Notes: generated by a model from the letters alone, not told the origin. A stretch of 64,000 nt of DNA from Strigops habroptila (GCF_004027225.2 NC_046358.1:7161284-7225283); one strand, 5' to 3'; positions 1 to 14,900 are shown, counted from the first letter of the stretch. Translations and numbers: made by a program.

Positions 1-784
1 CATTAAACAGTAAAAGATCTATCTTTTTATTGCAGATGAAAAGCTTTTATGTATTTGGAGGGGTTTTAATCTTTTGTTCCAGCTTACTCTACCATGACAT
101 AATTAACTGCTACATTCTGAGAATAACAGATACGTAACATTATATCATGCAAATGAAGGTATTTTAATGGCTTAACTAAATGATAAGCAATAAAATAGTT
201 TAAATATCACCAGTTTTAAATATTGTACTTCAGAACTGTAAGGTGAAGAGAGCAACCCATACCTCAGGACAGACTGACTGATACCTTAGATGCTGGCCGC
301 ACCTCTCTGAATATTTACCAGCTAACCCTAAGTAAAAGGTATTAAGCAAGATCTTCTGGGTGGAAGCCTGTAGCCCACTCCTGTTTTACTGGAGCTCTTC
401 TCACAGGAATAGATTTATCTCACAGAGACTTCTCTCTGCAAGGGCCAAACAATTGTTTAAACAGATTCATGAATGTTATAGCACATATTGAAATAAAACC
501 AAAAAAGCAGACAAAATCTTGGCAATAATGGCAAAGCCATTGTTTTGCAAGATGCCAAGAGCTATTTTTAAAACCAGTCTAGCTTATGGGTCTATACATA
601 CAGCCACCTGAAACACTGCAGAGTGAAACAGGCTGTGTTAAGACTTTGTACACATTTCCACCATTTAAAACACACTGTTAAGAGTTGATGCTACCTCATA
701 CTGCCACCTGCAGTCAAAGCATAGGACTGACTTTTGGGGGAGATGGCAAAATCTCTCAATTCAAAATGCAACCCCAACTCTCGC

Positions 785-1050
785 AGCCTGTCTCTGCTGC
801 TGCTGGAGAGCTGCTCCTGCCCTCTGAGCATCTTTGTGGCCTCCTCTGGACTTGCTCCAACAAGTCCACGTCCCTCTTGTGTTGGGGGCCCCAGAGCTGG
901 ATGCCGGACTGCAGGTGGAGTGTCACAAGAGCAGAGGAGAGGGGGAAGAATCACCTCCCTCTGCCTGCTGGACACACTTCTTGTGATACAGCCCAGCATA
1001 CAGCTGGCTTTCTGAGCTGCAAGCACACACTTGGATCTATTGAAACCAAA
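785..1050 (-). repeat. CR1 LINE fragment (internal)
   Basis: On the plus strand it reads as antisense CR1: GAGCTGCTCCTGCCCTCTGA followed by CATCTTTGTGGCCTCCTCTG and on to a CAGCCCAGCATACAG block. It closely resembles 38840-39060 of the longer CR1 copy in this window. It lacks the CR1 3' end, which is unusual for these 5'-truncated elements. Confidence 0.85.
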
Positions 1051-1684
1051 CAATATTGCTCGAAACTGAATTAGTCAGCTTCCTAATCAGAATACAAGAT
1101 CCATCCTCCAAGCTATTTTTTTGTGATTGAGACCTATCTGTACCCCAGAAAATTGCCTGCATAGAAAGAAAACTACAACACTGACCCACCCCTCACCATC
1201 CATAGCTGCTACATAAACATGTGCTCCTATTTCTATCATTCGCTCCATTAACTTCCCAAAATTCATCACAGGTCAAACGACAACAGAAGGCTATAGTTTC
1301 TGAGAACATATGTGCCCTTTATGCTGTTTCAAGTCGTCTGCACTCCTGCCAAAAGTTTCTAACAAGCATAAAATTAAGTCTTTGTATTCCTAGAAACTAA
1401 AAGCCATGCTTCCACGTAATCATTTTTATACACCAGCCAAACCAAAACAAGTAACTTTTATTCACTAGAATAAATGTCAGAGACGATCTCTCCTCGCCCT
1501 TCCCTTCCCCTTCATATGTAGCCTTCTAAGCTCCTTCTCTTCCCTTCCTGACGTAGGGGGAAGTATTCAACATATTCTTCATCTGTAATGCAAATTTAGG
1601 TACGAAGAGTGACAAATCAAAGGAATCTGAAGGAGAATTGGATTTCACAATTTACTCTCAGAATAACTGCTTCAACCAGGTAAT

Positions 1685-1850
1685 CATAGAACAGTTTGGG
1701 TTGGAAGGGGCCTTAAAGATCATCTAGTTCCAACCTCCTGCCACAGGCATGGACCCCTTCCACTGGACCAGGTTGCTCCAAGCCCCATCCAACCTGGCCT
1801 TGAACGCCACCAGGGATGGGGCACTTAAACACTTCCAGGGATGGGAATAT
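1685..1850 (-). repeat. CR1 LINE 3' end
   Basis: It begins with the antisense CR1 3' tail (ATCATAGAACAGTTTGGGTT), followed by the GATCATCTAGTTCCAACCTC and CAAGCCCCATCCAACCTGGC blocks. It is truncated after about 165 bp. Confidence 0.93.
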
Positions 1851-2776
1851 GTTGTGACCAGGAGGTGATGTGTGATTTTGAGAAGTTCAGTTTAGATTCC
1901 TGGCCCCTGGAGCTGCAGACACAGATGAATTCAGCTCGAGCAACAGCATGTAGGTAATAAGCACAGAGTCCTACTTGCCATCTACCCTCCTTCAGATGCA
2001 TATGTATAGTTGCACATGCGGGCTCATTTGATCAAGCCTACAGCAATAACATCAACAGTGAGTAAAGAATGTAACATCTGGATGGTCTGGTAATAAAAGT
2101 ACGTTTTGTCCGGCTTTGTCAAGATCCAACAACATGGAATACAACAGCCATAGACTTACAAAGGTCTCTTGTCTCAGCCCAGGAAATTTCAGCTAAAGTA
2201 ATTTCAAAATTCACTTGATAGGTGATGGGCAATCCTAAGCAGTACCACTTAATATCCAAAAGCTTTAGAAAATGCCAACTCAAGTAATTCTTACACAATT
2301 CTTAGTGCGATTTAGTGTTTCCTTTTTGGCACATAAGCTGATGCAATGAGAGAAAACTAACATCCTTTTCAAAAAAGCACTGCTCCTCAGCTCCTTTTTG
2401 TCATCAATGTTGACCAATCACCCCATTCTGTTCATAGCATATCTTCATTTTGCCCTTAGATTACTGGGGAATAATCTACTTAACCTCTTCTGTAATTTTA
2501 CTGCTTTTGGTATTAGGAGAGAAAGTGAAATCTTATGTATCTCAGCATAACTCCTGTTAGGTGCATCTTAGAACTCTCATTTTCCCTTCAGGACACATTA
2601 TAGTCACTTCCCCTATGAAAAAAACCACTATTGAATACAGTAGCAAAAGGATATCCTCACAACAGTTTTACCCAACCAAAAGAAAGTAATAGATCATCCT
2701 GTTCCTAAGGCACAATTCTAACAAGATTTAAAACACAATAGAAAATACATAATTTACAACTTAACTTGGGACTTAC

Positions 2777-2917
2777 CCGTGGACTGGCTATGCACAGGAA
2801 GGACGGCAGCTCGGTCACCTGGCAGCACCGTACACATGAGGTAGCTGATCTCCTTCGATGTATGACATGATCTGAATAGCCAGTAACTGCTTTACAGTGG
2901 CTGCTGAACACAAGGTT
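2777..2917 (-). CDS. INO80: INO80 exon 25 (last exon in window)
   Basis: A 141-nt exon for residues 974-1020. It runs from [20 protein letters not shown] to [12 protein letters not shown]. The acceptor is TTTTCAG and the donor CGG|GTAAGT, ending on a whole codon. The next coding exon was not found between 1 and 2776, so it lies outside the window. Confidence 0.93.
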
Positions 2918-5900
2918 CTGAAAACAAAATTAAAACTAGTAAGTTTTTACGTCTATAAAGAAATACTCCTCTTAAATCTTGTAACCACCCATGAGAAAGA
3001 CAGACAAAGGACACTGACCAAGTATTTCTCTTTGTAAAAGGAAAACATTAATCTTCTGCAGTGAGAATGTATAGGATCTTGGTGTAATTATCAGAACATT
3101 CAAACCCTGAAATGGTTGAAATCAAAATAGCTCATACCAATACTTGCGTTTATGCTCAGTTGGAACCAGAAAAAAGTTTTAGCTTCTTCGAACCTTTTGA
3201 CCTCAGCTTTTATAATGAAGGAAGTACAGGAATATTCTAGAAGGTCTGACCCTCAAGCTGTTTTCTAGCTAACCCTTGATCTATTCTAAAGCGTAAGTAA
3301 AAAGAAATTTACTTATAAATGAAATTTAACAGAGAAAAAAGATTAAGACTCTAAATGAAACTAGATCGGTATCTTTGGACTTGCATCTTTTCCAATCTTT
3401 TCTTCCTTTCCTGTGCAAAATGGCTCTGAATTTTAACCTGAGGACTTTCAAGATGGTTACTCACACACATGAACACACCCAGGTATAACACCCCCCTGGA
3501 ACTTGCCACATGTGATCAACATCCTTTTGATACAGAAAAATGTATTGACTCAAAAGTGGGGGCATTGAGATGACATTGCATTTTAAAGAAAGGAGAATTT
3601 TGAAGATGCTCAACCCCCCACACAAAAATAACAGAAAACTAAATTTTCTAGAGCAGGTTGCTCCAAGCCCCGTCCAACCTGACCCTGAACACTGCCAGGG
3701 ATGGGGCAGCCACAGCTTCTCTGAGCAACCTGTGCCAGTTTCTCACCACCTTCATAGTAAAGAATTTCTTCCTAATATCTAATTTAAATCTCCTCTCTGT
3801 CACTTTGAAGCCATTCCCCCTTATTGCCCCTATCACCACACGCCCCTGCAGAAAATCCCTCTCCACATTTCTTGTAGGTCCCCTTTAGGTACTGGAAGAC
3901 TGATATAAGGTCTCCCCTGAGCCTTCTCTTCTCCAGGCTGAAGAAGCCCAACTCTCTCAACCTATCTTCATAGGAGAGGTGCTCCAGCCCTCTTCCTTGT
4001 GTATTATCATTATGTATAATTGTTTCCTATAGTATACAGAGCATTCTGCATACTACAGGAAACAAGAAACAATTTTAGAAACATAAAAGGTATACCTCTC
4101 ACTTCCACAGGATCACAGGATGTGCCCTCCTGGCATTTCTAGAGCAGTTCACTTAAGTAAAATGTGAACAGTACCTAAAGCTTTGACATTGTTTTGCCCC
4201 AGTTCCTAATGCACCAAAACTAGTTGCATCCTACTTTCACTTTACAGAGCCTCCCCATTTTCTAAAATGCCAGTATTTGAAGTTCTAAACATCAGGGTAC
4301 ATGACAGAAGGAGACACCTTGTATATAATCTCATACATTCGATATCTGCATTCCTCCATATTAAAAAAAAGATGCTAGAAAACATCCACAGCAGCAGTCT
4401 ATTATGGATCATGCATTCTGGGCCCTTTCTGTTTCCAGATGTAAATTCACCGGGCAAGGTGCAGATGGCTAGCACATATAATTTGGAACCTGCTGACAAG
4501 GTAGAAAAATAGTCTTGCTGTATATATGTGCTAACACCACCTATGAAATACAGTCAATCCTAGCATGTAAGTGGGTCTTTCAGTTGCTACCAGCATGACT
4601 CGTGGTCTGGAGCTGGCAAAAATAAAGTTCGTATACTCTGACTGAACATAGAATCATAGTTAGGGTTGGAAAGGACCTTAAGATCATCTAGTTCCAACCC
4701 CCTGCCACAGGCAGGGACACCTCACACTAAACCATGTCACCCAAGACTCCATCCAACCTGGCTTTGAACACTGCCAGGGATGGAGCATTCACAACTTCCT
4801 TGGGCAATGCGTTCCAGTGCCTCACCACCCTCACAGTAAAGAACTTCTTCCTTTTATCTTCTTCCTTACATCTGCTCCTCTGTATACAAAGTGAGAGCAG
4901 AAGGAGCTGAGAATAGCCTTTCACTGACACTCAGCAGGGCTAAAAAGCACAGGTCAAAGCTTGGGCCACACTGGATATGTGATCCCAAAACCAGGCTTTA
5001 CTCAGCTGGCAATTCTTTTTCAGTAATGCTGGCTTAAGACAACTGCTTCACATGTTCACTCCTGTCCCCACAGAGCCCCTTCTTGTTGGCCTAACTGTCT
5101 GTACTCATTAAGATGCTGATCAAGATGAAAACAAACCCTTGCCCCTCCACTCTAAATTAGGTTTGTGATCTGTTCTGCCACCTGGTAAAACAAGCCATGT
5201 GCTGAAAAAAGCAGAATGGGAAATACAAGGCTGGGAGTACATGGCTGTGGACAACAGATATGAATGGTGGCTTATTCATCTGAGGACCAGAAGTGATGGC
5301 AACAAAGCACCAGCACTGCTGCTGAAAAGGAGGGGAATCCCTTCCATGACATTTGTGTCCCTTCTTGTCCAAGTTTTATCACTTGCCTATCGCTCCAGAA
5401 GCTTATTTAGCTACACATGTAATCAAAGAACAAATTCAACAGCCATGAAAATAGAAAGTTTTCTGCAGCTGGCACATACAGGGATATGACAGTGCAAGCC
5501 CACATCTGTGGAGGCAGGATTCAGCAGCTGGAAGTAAAGAAAGTACAGCAAGGATCAGAGGGGAAGAGTGACTTCCTTCCCAGCAAGAGCAGGCCACTAT
5601 ATGGACTCAGACCAACCGTCTTTGAGCTAAGTAAGTCCACTCACTGGGGGTACAACTTATTTTACAAAGAGGAATCAGCATTGCATGCAGTCACAGAAGC
5701 TTTCCACTAAGTCTTACGACAGCAAGTCCTGGCATACTGATTGTGGCCCTATTCACTAGAGGAGTTTGGTAACGATTTCCTGGAAAGCAAGAATACAAGA
5801 AATGACTAACAAAGTGTAATTCCAAACGTATGCAAGTTTGTTATTTAATTCTCTTTTGGAAAACAATATCAAAGAGCCATCAAAGATGGCTTTAGCCCAA

Positions 5901-8900
5901 TTAGAAGTACCCAGGAAGAAACATAAAGGAAAACTTCCAAGAAGGTATCAAAAATAAATGAAAAATATTACTTTTGTATATATAGAGTATTAGAAGTAAG
6001 TCTTGTACACGGGCATTAATCTGGTTTTCAGCCTCATGCTTCCTGCACACAAATTGTGAGCAGGTCACAAGAAACATCCCTCTCTGAATTCCCTGACATA
6101 CGCAGCAGTTAAGTATTCATGAACAGAGCAGACACCAGATATAACAGGGACAGGAGAAACCAGCTTCCATCAGTCACATACATGGAGAAGACTGGGTAAG
6201 GTTACAGAACTGAACACAGCCACAGCTCTGAAACGGATCCTACACCTTAGTACAACAAAGCCAGGAACTGAAGAGGATTGTTATAAAGCAAGAATGTGCA
6301 CATTTACAACTGTGCAATCCAAAAAAGAGGCTTTCCCATATTGCAGAGCTGCACATAAATATGGGTGATTGCTACCAGCATCTTAAGCCCATTAACACTC
6401 CTATTTAATAGAAAGAAAAATAGGAAAGCAAAGGATAGAAGAGTTCATCTCAAAAGATCAGATTTTACATTAATTTAAATCAATGTATACAAATTAATAC
6501 ACATCTTGTGGAGGTGCTGAATAAGGGGAATGAAGAGACCTCTCACTACTTTCTGTTAATGCGAAGAAACTCATACTATATTTAGACAGATGTTACCTCA
6601 ATTTCCAAAAGATACATTAAAAATAAATGTGTTTTTTTGTCTACTGACTTATTTTCATAGTTTGTCTCTTATATCGGAAATGCTGATCTGAGCAGTTAAG
6701 AAAAGCCTTTCCAGATTTATACCATTTCCTTTTTCCTCTGTTTCTCCCCCTCCTCACTCCCCACACATTACTATCTTATGAAACCCTAGAGAAAACCTCA
6801 GGGAATTTTGCATTGAAAGTTTCTCAAATTTGGGCTAAGATAAAAAAGTGAGTTCATTTTTACCCATGAAAGACACGCATGTAAAGGGCAGTTTGTTTTG
6901 CACCCCTTTTTTTTAAGATGTTCTATATATAAGCTGTGAAAACAAAATTCTGCAAACACAGCTTATTTTCCAGTGGCTTCAGGTGGTAATTTGTCTAACA
7001 TGCAGGTTAGAAAACAGATCTAACTAAAGAATCTGTCAGAATTGTAGGGCTAAATTTCTTTTAGATTTACTGGGGTTATCACGAATGTGCTGTATTGCAC
7101 ACACTGATGAACTCTGCTTCTCAGCTGGCTGTAAAAGGTAGGAGTTACACCAGTCACTAGTTACACACAGTCACAGCACTGGGACCCCGGAGACACAAGG
7201 AATGAGTTCCTCAAAGAACAGAAATTATTTGGAGAAACCAAATTATATGTTTAAGTCGTGCCAGGTTGTGGCACAGTGGAGTCTGCAGCTTATCCAAATG
7301 CTTTACATTTCATTTTTAATATTAAAACCTACATGTGCACATTCCACATTTCATATTTAATATCTATAACATGAACTCACCTTCTGTTCTCTAAGAAAAT
7401 TTACCAACTTTCATTTTTTAATATGTATACACACTAACCCAAAGGCTACACAAAGATCTAGATTGTCTTTCTACACATGTAAAAACGAATGCTACCTTCT
7501 GTAAGGGCATACAACTTCTTATACCATCTTCTCCTCCTTTACTGTTAGGCTGCAACATTTATGATGCCACACAAGTTCTCCTTAACTATGCCAAGGAGAC
7601 GACAGAGCTACAGTGCTGTTTCAGAGATAAGCATTACACAGTCACTATACCAACAGCTGAATGTAATCCCAAAAAGCTAACGGAAAGCAAATTCATACAG
7701 CACAGACATTTTATCGAGCTAGACATGGAAACACAGAATATTACACACCGGCACAGCCAGAGTTAACTGGCATACATGCTCAGTTGGCTTGCTCTTTGTT
7801 TGATAACTAGGAGGACTCATTTTGTTGGCTTTGCTGTTAACGCTGCAAAACATGACACCAAGTCCAAGGCTGGTTTCCTACTGCTTATGCGTCTTCAATT
7901 TCAACTTCCTCTACACGCTATTCAATTGAATTCTGGCTATCTCCTTTCCCCTTCCAGACTCATGAACAGAAGCAATATTCCCTAGAGAAATTTGGCACAA
8001 TCTCACTGTTTCAGAAGAGATTTTTTTACTGCATATCTGCTAACTGCCCCAGATGCTTTCCTGACTCTGTGCTAGCACTCTTGTGAACTTATTTCCCAGT
8101 GAAACAAATCAATGGAGCTATAACCTAACTCAGGAAATCAACAGCAATTTAGTCACAAAAAGACAAAACCTTCACACACATCCCAGGCAAAAGATTAGAG
8201 AAAATGACCTTGCACTACACAGTAAGATGAAAACATCTGGAGTCTCTCAGACAGCAGCAGAAGCAGATTTCAGAGTAGGAAGACACCAGCGACAATGCTT
8301 GTCCACCAACTCTGAAACACTGCTAGGCTGAAGTCTCTGCTTTCCCCAATGCCGCAATAACGTACTGAATTTCATCTGTTCCAGTAAGAAACCAAGCACC
8401 TTACACGTAGAAAACGTTACAGAACTCTTAAGCTGATATGTAGAATCCATCCCTGATAAATGGTGAGTCTAGTTCTGTTGCTCCAGTAATATTTTTAAGA
8501 CTTCCAATTCTACTGATTTATTCTTTATAGCAAGTTTTGAAATGCATCACCACATGGAAGATAGTAGTTAAAACTAGTTCTCTGTTCAGCACTCTGAGCT
8601 TTATTAACTGTATCTAATAAAGCAGACAATAAAATCATCCTGCTGCCAAGTTTGTTTTCCCCAGTTGTATAAGGATAGAAAGGTTTTAACCATTTCTCAC
8701 TCATGAGGATTTGCTACTGTCTTCACAGCACAAAAATGTTGCTTACCTGGAGCAAAGTGCAGCTGTGCAAGTTAGGGAAAGACAGCGGGAAATTTACATC
8801 AAGCAAGAAATCCCTGTTCCTCAGAAAATATGACCGCTGCTGTTTTTCCCCTTCGGTTTCCACCCAGGAGCGCATGTGATGGAGCCTGTAGGATGCTTTC

Positions 8901-11900
8901 AGAGACAGGAAAAGAGCTAACCACCTGAAATAGAACACAGTAGATTCATTCAATCATTGCTTTGTGAAAGAAAGGCTTGAGTATATTTACGACATAATCA
9001 GAACATCAGGCTTACAGTGTCCTGACTTCAAGAAATATTTTTTGCTAGACATTTTCCAATTATATTACTCTTATTTTTTCCTAAGGTGGCTTAACTGAAT
9101 CAAAGTGATTAAATCAGAGTAAACTACAAAGCACTTGCTTAAAAGGCTTGAGTCTGAGTTAGCCGTTACTACTTAAAATTGCACTCTGACTTCTCTGTTA
9201 ATTGCTCCATATATAAATTATTCATAATCTGCATAATGAGTGCAGTATTTATCATAAAAGATAATTCAGACATATACAGAGAAATTTGTATTATGTTATT
9301 GAAACAGACAAGAAACACTAGTCCCAAATAGCCATAACAATTAAATAATATCACACTTTCAAAGCTCTAAGCAAAACACATTTATTAATAAAGACTTACT
9401 TTTAATCTAGATTTCTTCTAGTCAGTAACTTCAGTCAGAGTACTGCCCATTGCAGAGTACACTATAACTTAAACTTATAGTTCACAAACTTTAGTTCCAT
9501 TACCCTAAGCTTATGCCTTGAAATTCCCTTACCAGGAATTCCACCAGGAATACCACCAGGTATATGGAAAGTAAACAATACAGCTCAGAGCTGAAGAACA
9601 ACTGTCACAGTACAAGCTTATTCCATGTGTGTTAAAACACATGCTCAAGAGCAATTGGTAAGCATTGCAAAACTGGCCTTCAGAGGTCTGGATTTTGCAC
9701 TTGCTAATGCCAGCAACCTACAGCATGACAAGTAAACTCTTCTGTTGCCCTTTGGCAGTCTTGTGTATTTACACAAGTGTCAAATCTTTGTAACAGAGGT
9801 TTTCTTTTGCGAGAGACATAAAAATTGCCTTTCAAAATGGTGCCCTGTATTAGATGACAATAGACAATATTAGTGTAATATTAGGAAGCATAGAAAATGC
9901 ACATGTACAGAGAGATGCCTCTAACATCACCTGTATTTTTCCTACAATTACCAAAAAGGAAGTCTCCCCCCCAAAAAAAGTTGTCCTCACCTGGCTAAAT
10001 GTCCCTGATTCATGAGGTTTGCCATTTCCGCTGGAGAGACATCAATAAACCGGAGGAAAGAAAAACAGCTTTCTTCATTGATGCCTACATCACAGAAATA
10101 ATGAAGTTAGGCCAACACATTTCACAGATACTCAGCTGAAAACAGTAAACTTACTCCATCAATTCAAGAAACACATTCTCTGACATATGATATACCTAGG
10201 TGAATAAACAGGGGATCCTAATTTAACCTATCTTTTAGAAATAGTGGAAATTTAATGTGAATCGCTGCTGGCTGACTCCAAGTTCCAGTTCATTTTCCAG
10301 TCTGGGCAAGAGAAGGGCATTTACCAAGACAGAAAATACATTCTAGGCCAGAAAACCATGTAGCCTGTAAGGACACCGATTTCACTTTGTAAGAATCGAT
10401 AGGCAGCGTGCACATTTGCAAATCCAAACACTTATCTACCAGACAGCTGACCACAACACTCACACCTCAGGACGTCTGCCAAACATGCTCCCTCTCACCC
10501 AGCCAGCCAGCCAAATGGGTTGGAAGGAGAGGTAGGAATGGATAGAGGAATGTGAGTATGGGGATAAGGATGCAACAGGTATGGCGAGGATGATGGAAAC
10601 ACTGCAGTGAAGGGTGGGGAGCAGAAGAGAGACCTTCCACTGTTACTGAAGAAAGCCTTTCAGGCCCACCCATGTGCACTGCGTATCCCCAGTACCATTG
10701 GTACCATTTTTATTTTTTAATTCCTACACAAAAATTATATTGCCAAAATTATTTTCCTTTTATTGTATGCCAAAAAGGGTCCCCAAGAAAAAGCCTATTA
10801 TGAATACCAAAACAAGCAGGAAACAGAATGATCAGCAAGACATACAGAAGTTAGAGTTACAGACAAGTACAGACTCCTACAGCTGCATCTGCTTCTTCAT
10901 ACTTGAAAAGGGTTTTGAATAACTGAACGGGGCCATGCTAACAGATTTCAGCATAGTAATGCAGCCACTCTCTCTCTTTTTTCTCCCAAAGTTTTTCCCA
11001 CCTCTGCAGTGGAGCAATCTGATCAGCTCTTTCTAGCAAAAAACCCAAAACTCAATCACCTATAATAATAAATTGTATTTGTCAATATTAGCAGCTTATG
11101 TGATTGTTTTTACTCATTGATTAGATCCTGAGTCACTTGCAACTCATCTATTTTCTACTTGAAGTTGGCAGTTTAACATACAATACAGAATGTACTGAGA
11201 TGAATCCAAGATTTCTCTGAATTGAATCTGTCTAATTCACATTAGACTAAAAAGGCAGCATTAATCCCTTGAAGCAAGTTAAAACAAGGCAGGAGGAATA
11301 GAACAAGACTGCAGCAGGATTAAACAGTAACCAAGTAACAAGCTGTCCACAGATCATTCTTCCAGCTGCTTCTATCTGCTCCTCACTGAGCAAATGAAAT
11401 ATATGTACAAGTACAAATGCTAACAATATTTCATCAAATTCTAATCAGATTAGCTCAGAGGACTAATTTATCTGGTCTCTCAGGTCTTCCCCTTGAATGA
11501 GACATATTACAACATCGCATGCAAGCGTGCAACCCAGCTTGCTTCCCAGGACTGTAAACCTACCCTTCCGATGGAAGAGAGACTGCTGGATGTGGTCTGG
11601 TGCAAATGGCGAAAGTGAAACCCGTAACCACCTGAAAATGAAAGCAACAAAACCAAACAAAATCACTAAGAAAGTCTTAATACACCCAATGCTCAATTTC
11701 ACAATCAGCAGAAAATGCGGAGTAACCATTCAGGACTTCACTGTATTTCAGGACTCTGGATAACTGGAATTGCACAGCAGTAAGAGAAAAGCATCATCAG
11801 CCCACAGGCACTATTGTTAATTTTACACTAAGGCACCCCATTGTTCCGGAATTGAATTATACACTGTAGAACAGTTAGTCTCATCTTCAAATATAGCTTT

Positions 11901-14900
11901 CTTATCTTTGCTCTGAGCACTCCTCATAACTGAATGCACACAAAATCAATCAAGAACTGCCACAGTTGGAGAAAACAGCAAACTGCTGTGAGGCAGCTTC
12001 TATTCATCCAAAGTAAGCATCAAAAGCTGTCAAGGCACTAGTAGATGCTTAAGATACACATATCACAGACAGGCAGATACTGATAGCTTCCTTAAACATG
12101 AAAACTCACTGAAGGGAAACCAGGGCTTTTGGTTTTGTTTTTTTGTTTTTTGTAATTCTTTTAAAGCTTAATTCTATTACACATCATCAGCAACAACTCT
12201 GAATTCCTTTTCCTGACTTTCTTATTCAAAGGGATCTTTGATAATCAGGATTCCACCAAGAGTAAGAATCAGATATCAGATGCTTAACACAGCTGAATGA
12301 ACCAAAGAAAACTAGGAATGCATTGCTTAGCCAATGTAACATAACATACATCAGGTAAGGGAGCTAATCAGCACTTACAAAGCCAAAATAAGTCTTAAGT
12401 AATAATATTAAATATGCTAAGTTGGAGAGCAAATGGAATAGGCTTGCCTGTCCCGTGAGTGGTTAAAGACCCTGATCCGTCCATGACGGTAGATAAACTT
12501 TGAAATCTGGTATGGCTTTAGGGAGATGTGAAATGGAGACCAAGTTTCTTGTCGCTCAAACAGCTCTGGGTGATTGCACACCTATAAGAAAGAGAGCAAG
12601 TCAAACGCTGGGAGGAATTAATTCAGTCAGATGCAGCATTTACATCCCAAATCAACACAACTATTGATCACTATAGTATTGCACAGCTATTTTAAGTGTA
12701 TCTACTCAAATTTGAATACAGCATCATATCTTTCTCTATTCACGTAACAGCTGTTGCCTCTTCTTCCTAAGTGAATGATCTCCTCACAACCAGTTTGGAA
12801 CCAAACCAGTTAGCAGATGCATGCACCATTTGGCTAAAGCTCTTCCACTTCAACATCATGCTACACTGCATCAGAAACACAACTGAACTGCATGCAAATT
12901 TGCTTGCCTATGCCAGAAGTTTTTTTTACATGGTGTTTTCCAGAAGCTATATTTTAGTTCTGTGCTAATGAATGATTATACTTTTTAAAAATTCTTATTT
13001 AAAATAGCCTTACCTTCCTGAACTGCATGACTAGATTCATGAGACTACTGGTGGTGGTCTGTGCTTGCTGAGTAGTGCCCATTGAGGACTGCAAGAGGTC
13101 ATCAATAGAGATTTTGTTTTTCAGGGCTTGGTACAACAGCTTCTGTCGACTTGTCTGCTGGCAGTACATAAGAATTTCAATCTGAAAAATAGTAATGAAG
13201 ATTTAGCCTTTCACTTCTCTGAAATGCAGGATGACCACATCAGTACACACGAAGCGGAGAGAAATGTATCTTAAGGAAAACATAACTTTCTCAAAAAATA
13301 CATATATAGGCAGTTACATTAACATCTATTTCAGGATCCAACCTGGAAAGGTTTAGGTAATGATGTAAGAGACAGACCTTTAAAAGCATGTGAGCACAAC
13401 TAAGTAAACCGAATCTGAAGAAGCTCTGAAAATGTCAGATCTGCTGCTGATCAGCTTAAAATCTGACCTCAATTCTACTATCCTACTGTTAAGATGCTAC
13501 CCATTTAGAGCCATCTTCAACAAGTGTCAGGAGCCCATGACAGTGACAGATGCATGACGTAACAACAGTGTCTGTGGGAAGCTCTAGCTTTGAAATTAAT
13601 AAGCACATCACAACCAAGTAGATGTCTCTTAAGCAGTGGTCCCATAACCTGGGAACATGTTGACTACAACATCATCCAGTATTGCTAACACCCACATGAA
13701 ATTAAGAGACTAACGAGGGAAGAGTATGATGTTGCTACTATGCATTTCTTGCTCTGTACAGACAAGCAAAAAGAATCCTAAATCCATGCCAAATCCTTCA
13801 CAAAACCAACTTGTGATGTTTATCACCCAATCATTGCTGTATCAATCTCCTCCACCTCAATTAGTAATATTTCTGTCAACTTAATCAGGCTTAAAGGTTT
13901 CTATTTGTAATCATTAACAAAAGCTTTTCTCTAGAAGAAAAGTTTATTAATTAGGGGTTTTTCAGTTACATTCACATCTAATGAGATTACTGGGATGTGG
14001 AGCCAGAAACTGAAGGTCTGTGCAAGGTCTATGATCAAACTTCAGGTATGCAGACTGCCAAATGAGTTTGCAAAAACCAGATCAGAGAACAGAGCTATGA
14101 CAATGACGCTGAAATACGCATTCCAGATAAATACTTTTTCTCACCTTATCTGACAGCTCATTTTCCACATCCTTCTTGATTCTTCTCAACATGAAAGGCT
14201 TCAGGATCATGTGCAAGCGGGATAGTTGGTCTGAAATAAATGGAATGGGGAACAAGGAACAATTACTTCACCAAATGAGAAAATTATATGGCATTCTACT
14301 ACAAATTAAGTCCCTTACTGCTTACAGCACATGAGTCTTTACAGCACAGAGTGGTATTCCTCTGCTGGTTTTCTTTTTTTAAATGAATGCTGTCCTACAC
14401 TGTTTGACTTATGAATCGAAAGATCTGCATCACAGAATAAACTTCTAAAGCATTTTTTATGTTCTATATTCCCCCGGGCTGAACAATATGGGCTTAAATT
14501 TATCACTGACTATTAGTGCAAAAGAAAGTTTCAGATGAGACACTGCTAATTCATGAAAAGAGATCATTACAGTTTTAACTCTCACCCACCAAAATTACAG
14601 ATAGCATCACAAGAACAGGGCATACTGCATTGATAGACAACTACAGTCTTTACCATAACCTGTAAAAACAAAACCTCTGAGTATCTGAGAACTCTTAAAG
14701 CCTTTACTCTGTGACAAGTTCCAACTGTGCTGTGTTCTACTCCAATTACATATCAGCTATTTCACTTAGCTAGATTTTTTTATGTAACTATCCCCTCAAG
14801 TTTGCTCTCAATTCCCTCTTCCCCTCGAATTTTTATGCTTTTCTTCTGGAGCACAGAAGGTATTTAGTACTTTGTGTCAATTTTTATGTCTAGAGCTTGT

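Larger units (their letters stand above)
1..2776 (-). other. INO80 intron 25 (partial)
   Basis: Intronic sequence downstream of exon 25 that continues out of the window. It holds an internal CR1 fragment (785-1050) and a short CR1 3' end (1685-1850). I looked for the next conserved INO80 exon on the minus strand and did not find it. Confidence 0.7.
2918..8746 (-). other. INO80 intron 24
   Basis: A 5.8-kb intron, one of the largest in the visible gene. It contains two antisense-looking CR1 copies (3650-4000 and 4646-4866). The remainder is AT-rich DNA with no coding or RNA gene that I recognise. Confidence 0.7.
8925..14144 (-). other. INO80 introns 19-23
   Basis: Introns 13182-14144, 12582-13013, 11632-12447 (the GC-AG intron), 10085-11563 and 8925-9990. 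They are AT-rich. A small repeated CCAGGAAT-type block lies at 9531-9560. No other gene or named repeat was recognised. Confidence 0.65.

Noticed and set aside
1..2776. Possible truncation or pseudogenisation of INO80, because the helicase C-terminal motifs are missing
   Set aside because: All visible exons are intact and in phase, and exon 25 ends with a good donor. The missing part is simply beyond the window edge.
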